Assembly (NCBI GenBank): GCA_030043575.1
Contig: JASHXK010000552.1
Location: forward strand, 1-9,070
DNA: 9,070 nt
Source of the DNA: Terriglobales bacterium
Lineage (GTDB): Bacteria > Acidobacteriota > Terriglobia > Terriglobales > Acidobacteriaceae
Reading direction: 5' to 3'
This document shows positions 5,213-9,070 of the stretch, in pieces. The position numbers were made by a program, and so were the translations under genes. The notes beneath the pieces were generated by a model. That model ran no database searches. It was not told the DNA's origin and saw nothing but the letters and a program-made list of their open reading frames with translations. The first letter of the stretch is position 1, and the number at the start of each line of letters is the position of its first letter.

Positions 5213-8206
5213 TCAATTTATCGGCCCCAGGTAAAGATCTAGCCAATCCAAAGTTTCCTTGATGAGCTCGTTGCGCGGGACAGCGTGTCCGGTGTCGTAA
5301 ACCATTCGTTTCTTTTTATCTTTTGACGAGCCCAACAGGTTATAGAACGGCACCTGCGTCGCCTGCTCGGGGAAGAAGAAATCGTAATGCCCGTTGAGCA
5401 TCAGCACCGGCTGCTTAACATGGGGAAGAAAGTTGATGATCTCAACTTCCGGAAGGGATTTCTCAAAATTCAGACCACCTAGGGCAATGATGACGACCTT
5501 GATCCGCTGGTCCACGGCAGGAACAATGGCTCCCATGACCGCGCCCCAACTGTAGCCGTAATAGGCAATCTTGTCGTGGTCGAGGTCGGGCCGCGTTTGT
5601 GCGTAGTCAATGGCGCGCGACGCATCCTTGACCCACATGATGACGTGGTCTCGCCAGTTACTGCTCGTGTCGGCCGAATCCGACTCCATACCGTCGCCAC
5701 GCTCGTAGGTGCTCTTATAGACTGGGTAGAGAACGGCCCGTCCGCTGCGAACAATGGCATCGAGAGAAGCGGATGTTTGCACGGCAAACTGGCGCAGGCT
5801 CAGGGCGCCGGAACCGGGAAAGAACAGCACGACCTGATATGGCGGCTTGCCCTTCTTGGGCAGGAACAGGTAAGAAATCGCCTGCTCGTGACCATAGGCA
5901 GCCGCGTAGGTGATCCTCTGAATCGTCCAGTCCTCATCCTTGCTGTCGACCGGCTCGACCTTGGCGTCCAGCGGACTTTTATCGTACGAGTAAAGTCCCT
6001 TGTAGGCCTCGAAGAGCTGATCAGAAACCGGCTTCTCTTTCGTCAGGTCGCGCCGCGGCGTCGGCATCGCTGCGAACGCCTGCTTGGGGATCGAATTTGG
6101 GTCGATGTACTTGACGCAGCGAAAGCCGATGTCGGACGCGCGCAGAAACGGCGACTGCGCATCGGGATCGATGAACATATAGTTGGGCTCGTCCCATGCA
6201 CCGCCGAGCACGTAGCGCTTGCCGTCTTCCGCTTCCGTCCCGATCCACTCCTTCACATTGCCCGCCATGTCGTAGGTGCCCCACGGACCCAGACCTTGTT
6301 TGCTGCCGACGGGGAGAACTCCCGTGCCCCCGAAATTGCTTGCGGGCACAATCTCTGAAGCCAGGTATGGTCCGGCGGCGCGGTTCCAGTGATAGATGGT
6401 CGGCAGGCTCTTGCCGGCAAACTCCGCGTAAGCTGCCGCTTCGTACCAACTGATGCCGGTCACGGGATAATCATCGTGACCTTTGGGATATTCGCCGGCT
6501 ACCCAATCCTTTGGCCCCGGCCGTCCGGTGGCGTCACGGAAGAGTGCCATCGCCTCTTCCCAACTGAGTGGCTTGCCGTCACGCACGAAGGGCTGCTTCC
6601 AATACTCGCGCCTCTGGTAGCCGCCCTGATCGACGAATGCCCTGAACTCGCGGTTCGTCACCTCGTACTGATCGATCCAATAGTCGCTCAGCGGTAACTC
6701 TGGCATACCGTCGTAGCCGGGAATAAACAACGACTTGAAGTATTTTTCTGGAGAAACGCGAACCGTCCCCGCGGGAATCTTCGTCGTCTCGTCCAGCGTG
6801 ACCTGCGCTGCGACCGCATCGCCGGCAGGTATGTAATATCGCGAAAACAGGGCTGAAGTTAAGCGCAGAACCGTGCCGTAACCGGGCTTCTCGAATTTCC
6901 AGACAAATATTCCGCGAGGCTGGCGAACATTCTTCAGAGGAGTCGTTCCCACGTACTCCCACGAGTCTTTGCTGCCGTCGTATTCGCGACGATAAACCTT
7001 AGCTCCGGGAGGTTCTGTTTCTAGCGTCACCGGATACGAGATGAGCAGCCAGAGCTTGGCGAGTTCAGGGTCGCCGGGGATCGCCTGCTCGGCTTTGGTC
7101 GCGAGCTGGAACTCGGTGTCGAATGCTCCCTGAGGAGCCGCGGCGCCATACTTGCCCTGATCGTAGAGCTGCCTGATCTCAGGGATGGCCACCTCGCGCG
7201 CCCAGCGTACGTCGCGAGAGCGCTTCACTACCCAAGCGACTCCCGCGCACACCAGGATGAGGGCGATCAGAACGGGTACGAGAACACTCGGCCGCTTCGC
7301 CACACGCATGATGCGAGCAGGCGTCAGCGCTACACCCGATTCAGGAAAAAGCAGCTCGCGGCATTGGCGAAGGTCCTGTGCGAGTTCGACTCCGGATGCG
7401 TACCGCTCTGCTGGGTTCTTCTTCAGACATCGGTTAACGACTCGCCGAACCTCAGGCGGCACATCGCGCCTGAGTTCGCTGACCGGCGTCGGATCGTCAC
7501 GCAGTACCGCAGCCAGCAGAGCCGTGCCTGACGGCGCATCAAATGCGCGCTTGCCCGTCAGCATCTCGTAAAGCACCGAGCCGAAGGAGAATACGTCGCT
7601 GCGCGCGTCGACCACCTTTCCTTCGGCCTGCTCTGGCGACATGTAGGCAAGGGTCCCGACAATCACGCCCGGGCTGGTTGCACCGGCTGCCATCGTCTCA
7701 CCCTGACCACCGGCTGCGGTCTGCGCGGCCGCCATTTTTGCCAACCCGAAGTCGAGCACCTTCACCAGCCCGCTTTCGTCGACCATGATGTTGGCCGGCT
7801 TCAGGTCGCGGTGTACGACGCCAGCGCTGTGGGCACGCGCCAGCGCATCGGCCACCTGCACAGCGTACTTGATGGCCACATTGGCCGGCAGGCCGCCGGA
7901 AGTAACGATGCGGTCGAGCGGGCGGCCCTCGACGTACTCCATGACCATGAAGTCAGTGCCGCCCTCGGAGCCGATGTCGTAGAGCACGCAGATGTTGGGG
8001 TGTTGCAGTCCGGAGATGGATTTTGCTTCCTGCACGAAGCGCGCGTGCTGGTCTGGGTGCGACGAGAGATGTGCGGGAAGGATCTTGATGGCCACGGTAC
8101 GCTGCAGCCGGGTATCGCGCGCGCGGTAGACCTCACCCATACCGCCGGAGCCCACCAGGGATTCGACCTCGTAGGGACCGAACTTCGTACCGCTCGCGAC
8201 TGGCAT
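5213..8206 (-). CDS. Membrane Ser/Thr kinase fused to PEGA, FGE-like and esterase domains
   Basis: This 997-residue protein has four joined modules. (1) Kinase, about 10-285: GSGGMG 19-24, K41, E60, HRDLKPAN 132-139, DFG 152-154, SPE 190-192, with an Ala/Gly-rich activation insert at about 158-180. (2) One membrane helix, 307-327, with no signal peptide before it, so the kinase should face the cytoplasm and the rest lie outside. (3) A PEGA-type segment (392-444, LETEPPGAKVY...FEKPGYG), then an SUMF1/FGE-like fold (about 478-700: IDQYEVTNREF 511-521, PVTGISWYEAAAYAEFAGK, YDMAGNVKEW 645-654, LGGAW, IGFRC 693-697). (4) An alpha/beta hydrolase, about 760-995, of dienelactone-hydrolase/acetyl-esterase type, with nucleophile S886 in GYSWG, and likely D942 and H974. 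The FGE-like part has only one Cys (C697) and lacks the two oxidase cysteines of true FGE. No Shine-Dalgarno precedes the ATG; a TATAAT sits 9 bases upstream. The substrate of the hydrolase is unknown. Confidence 0.92.
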   Translation of the reverse strand: MPVASGTKFGPYEVESLVGSGGMGEVYRARDTRLQRTVAIKILPAHLSSHPDQHARFVQEAKSISGLQHPNICVLYDIGSEGGTDFMVMEYVEGRPLDRIVTSGGLPANVAIKYAVQVADALARAHSAGVVHRDLKPANIMVDESGLVKVLDFGLAKMAAAQTAAGGQGETMAAGATSPGVIVGTLAYMSPEQAEGKVVDARSDVFSFGSVLYEMLTGKRAFDAPSGTALLAAVLRDDPTPVSELRRDVPPEVRRVVNRCLKKNPAERYASGVELAQDLRQCRELLFPESGVALTPARIMRVAKRPSVLVPVLIALILVCAGVAWVVKRSRDVRWAREVAIPEIRQLYDQGKYGAAAPQGAFDTEFQLATKAEQAIPGDPELAKLWLLISYPVTLETEPPGAKVYRREYDGSKDSWEYVGTTPLKNVRQPRGIFVWKFEKPGYGTVLRLTSALFSRYYIPAGDAVAAQVTLDETTKIPAGTVRVSPEKYFKSLFIPGYDGMPELPLSDYWIDQYEVTNREFRAFVDQGGYQRREYWKQPFVRDGKPLSWEEAMALFRDATGRPGPKDWVAGEYPKGHDDYPVTGISWYEAAAYAEFAGKSLPTIYHWNRAAGPYLASEIVPASNFGGTGVLPVGSKQGLGPWGTYDMAGNVKEWIGTEAEDGKRYVLGGAWDEPNYMFIDPDAQSPFLRASDIGFRCVKYIDPNSIPKQAFAAMPTPRRDLTKEKPVSDQLFEAYKGLYSYDKSPLDAKVEPVDSKDEDWTIQRITYAAAYGHEQAISYLFLPKKGKPPYQVVLFFPGSGALSLRQFAVQTSASLDAIVRSGRAVLYPVYKSTYERGDGMESDSADTSSNWRDHVIMWVKDASRAIDYAQTRPDLDHDKIAYYGYSWGAVMGAIVPAVDQRIKVVIIALGGLNFEKSLPEVEIINFLPHVKQPVLMLNGHYDFFFPEQATQVPFYNLLGSSKDKKKRMVYDTGHAVPRNELIKETLDWLDLYLGPIN

Positions 8207-8215
8207 AGGCAGGAG

Positions 8216-8221
8216 ATTATA
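8216..8221 (-). promoter_or_regulatory. -10 box for the membrane kinase gene, leaderless arrangement
   Basis: On the minus strand a perfect TATAAT ends 9 bases before the ATG at 8206. With a normal 6-9 base discriminator, transcription would begin 0-3 bases before the ATG, giving a leaderless or almost leaderless mRNA. This agrees with the missing Shine-Dalgarno. No good -35 is visible at 16-18 bases spacing (AGTTAT, TAGTTA or ATAGTT). Confidence 0.45.
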
Positions 8222-8435
8222 TTTCAGCTGCGATTACATAACTATCCCCGCAAACCACTGGTCGCGACTGGCAGCAAGTAGTCTGCGTCCCCGAGAAGCA
8301 CTTGTCAGGTGCAGGAACGTAATTTACGCTATGGCCTGTTCACAGCCATTCGGCTGCCGCTTTTGCGACGCGACCTCATCGCCGGCGGTTAACCAGGCCA
8401 GGTTCAAGCGTCACCATTGGCTGCGGTTAGCATCA

Positions 8436-8449
8436 CCGACAGTTGTCGG
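8436..8449. promoter_or_regulatory. Dyad CCGACA-GT-TGTCGG, candidate operator
   Basis: There are two perfect 6-base arms with a 2-base centre, 36 bases upstream of the antiporter -10 candidate and so placed where a regulator could touch RNA polymerase. Dyads of this size are expected occasionally by chance, so support comes only from position. Confidence 0.25.
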
Positions 8450-8485
8450 CGCAGCCATGAGAATTTGCAGCGTATCCCATTTCCA

Positions 8486-8491
8486 TACAAT
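8486..8491 (+). promoter_or_regulatory. -10 box candidate for the antiporter gene, very short leader
   Basis: TACAAT matches 5 of 6 consensus positions and ends 11 bases before the ATG at 8503, so transcription would begin about 4-5 bases before the start. TTGCAG at 8465-8470 is a weak -35 with a short 15-base spacer. There is no Shine-Dalgarno. Confidence 0.3.
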
Positions 8492-8502
8492 TGCAGACAG
8501 CA

Positions 8503-9070
8503 ATGGTTATCGTCGCGATTTTCGTCATCGTCCTTCTTGTCTACGCGCTGCTCTCAGAACCAATCGCGAAAACTCCTCTGACCGCGCCGATCGTGTTCAC
8601 GGCTCTGGGGATGCTGATGCACCCACACTGGTCGCGAATTGCCGCCTTCGGGGTAACAGGCAATGTCTTTCTCAGCGTGGCTGAGCTCGGGTTAGTGCTG
8701 CTCCTGTTCACCGATGCCAGTCGAACCGATCTGCGCCTGCTGCGCAGTATTGGATCCTTACCTGCACGACTGCTGAGCGCCGGGATGCTGCTGACGATTC
8801 TTTGCGGTGCGATCGCGGCACGTCTTGTCTTCCCGCGCTTGTCGCTCTGGGAGGGCGGGATTCTCTCCGCCGTCCTCGCGCCAACGGACGCCGGGCTCGG
8901 CCAAATCATTGTGACCAGTTCGCGCCTCCCCATGCGCATCCGCCAGGCGCTCAATGTCGAAGCGGGACTGAACGACGGACTTTCGGTCCCCTTTCTGCTG
9001 TTCTTCATCGCCATTGCAGCGGCCAGGATCGAAGGCGGTGCGGCCAGTTTGCTGCAGTTCGTCGGGGAAC
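8503..9070 (+). CDS. Na+/H+ antiporter (CPA1/NhaP-like), partial, cut by window end
   Basis: The first 189 residues of a multi-pass inner-membrane cation/proton exchanger are present; the gene is still open at the window edge. Hydrophobic segments are visible at about 2-18, 26-40, 54-70, 87-109, 118-127 and 162-174. The family signatures are LAPTDAGLGQ (125-134, T128-D129) and RIRQALNVEAGLNDGLSVPF (145-164). The Asn157-Asp158 pair corresponds to the ion-binding ND pair of CPA1 exchangers. It would swap cytoplasmic Na+ (or K+) for H+ to manage pH and salt. The ATG at 8503 starts the first helix directly and fits the family; a TTG at 8491 in the same frame is possible, and an in-frame TGA at 8458 limits any longer reading. 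No Shine-Dalgarno is visible. A full relative would be around 400 residues or longer, so more than half is outside the window. It is divergent from the membrane kinase gene. Confidence 0.85.
   Translation, partial: MVIVAIFVIVLLVYALLSEPIAKTPLTAPIVFTALGMLMHPHWSRIAAFGVTGNVFLSVAELGLVLLLFTDASRTDLRLLRSIGSLPARLLSAGMLLTILCGAIAARLVFPRLSLWEGGILSAVLAPTDAGLGQIIVTSSRLPMRIRQALNVEAGLNDGLSVPFLLFFIAIAAARIEGGAASLLQFVGE

Larger units (their letters stand above)
8207..8502. other. Divergent promoter region, kinase/antiporter
   Basis: These 296 bases separate the start codons of two divergently read genes and should contain both promoters. Besides the two -10 candidates there are dyads CGTAA-T-TTACG at 8318-8328 and CCGACA-GT-TGTCGG at 8436-8449, and a short hairpin CAGCC-ATTC-GGCTG at 8343-8356. 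No convincing gene lies in it; the + frame opening at 8331 has no family likeness and runs through the antiporter gene out of frame. Confidence 0.6.

Noticed and set aside
4940..5242. Plus-strand 100-codon frame in the convergent gap
   Set aside because: Its translation is rich in Arg/His/Ser without a domain, it has no clear Shine-Dalgarno, and it overlaps the 3' end of the membrane kinase gene.
8194..8637. 12-base direct repeats TCGCGACTGGCA (8194-8205, 8262-8273) and CACTGGTCGCGA (8256-8267, 8626-8637)
   Set aside because: In about 9 kb a few exact 12-base repeats are expected by chance, and two of the copies lie inside coding sequence.
8331..8684. Plus-strand 117-codon frame before the antiporter
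   Set aside because: It overlaps the antiporter gene out of frame, and the antiporter translation has clear family motifs.

Overview
The window looks like part of a chromosome from the phylum Acidobacteriota (roughly Koribacter/Terriglobia-like). This rests on recognition of protein styles, not on a search. Two large eukaryotic-type Ser/Thr kinases carry the ISHYRV..GSGGMG and FGPYEV..GSGGMG openings and the ...YMSPEQA..G activation-segment ending common in that phylum. One has a TolB-like plus TPR tail; the other has a PEGA, formylglycine-enzyme-like and esterase tail. The DNA is moderately GC-rich. I see no tRNA, rRNA, CRISPR array, insertion sequence or phage gene.

Layout, left to right. 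Bases 1-203 are a leader ending in a 10-bp hairpin and a strong Shine-Dalgarno. They precede a 77-residue Cys/His protein of unknown function (204-437, +). A 414-base non-coding stretch with a possible promoter and an inverted repeat leads to a soluble Ser/Thr kinase with a TolB-N-like domain and TPRs (852-3200, +). Eighty-eight bases later on the same strand is an AAA+ ATPase (3289-4833, +). It has a winged-helix-like segment and an unusual N-terminal tail of four repeats around the motif WRSPLxTSGSV. A 379-base convergent gap with a nested dyad follows. Next, on the minus strand, is a 997-residue single-pass membrane kinase whose outer part joins PEGA, SUMF1/FGE-like and alpha/beta-hydrolase domains (8206-5213). 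A 296-base divergent promoter region separates it from the start of a CPA1-type Na+/H+ antiporter, cut by the window end (8503-9070, +).

How the genes may work together. The central genes suggest a signalling neighbourhood. The soluble kinase reads protein contacts through its TPRs and sits just upstream of an AAA+ ATPase whose Ser/Thr-rich tail repeats could be its substrate or docking site (inference). The second kinase joins an extracytoplasmic binding/hydrolase module to a cytoplasmic kinase. Two genes (77-aa protein, AAA+ ATPase) have good Shine-Dalgarno sequences. Both kinases and the antiporter have none, and two of these have a -10-like hexamer so close to the ATG that a leaderless or nearly leaderless mRNA is likely. 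The antiporter is probably an unrelated neighbour.
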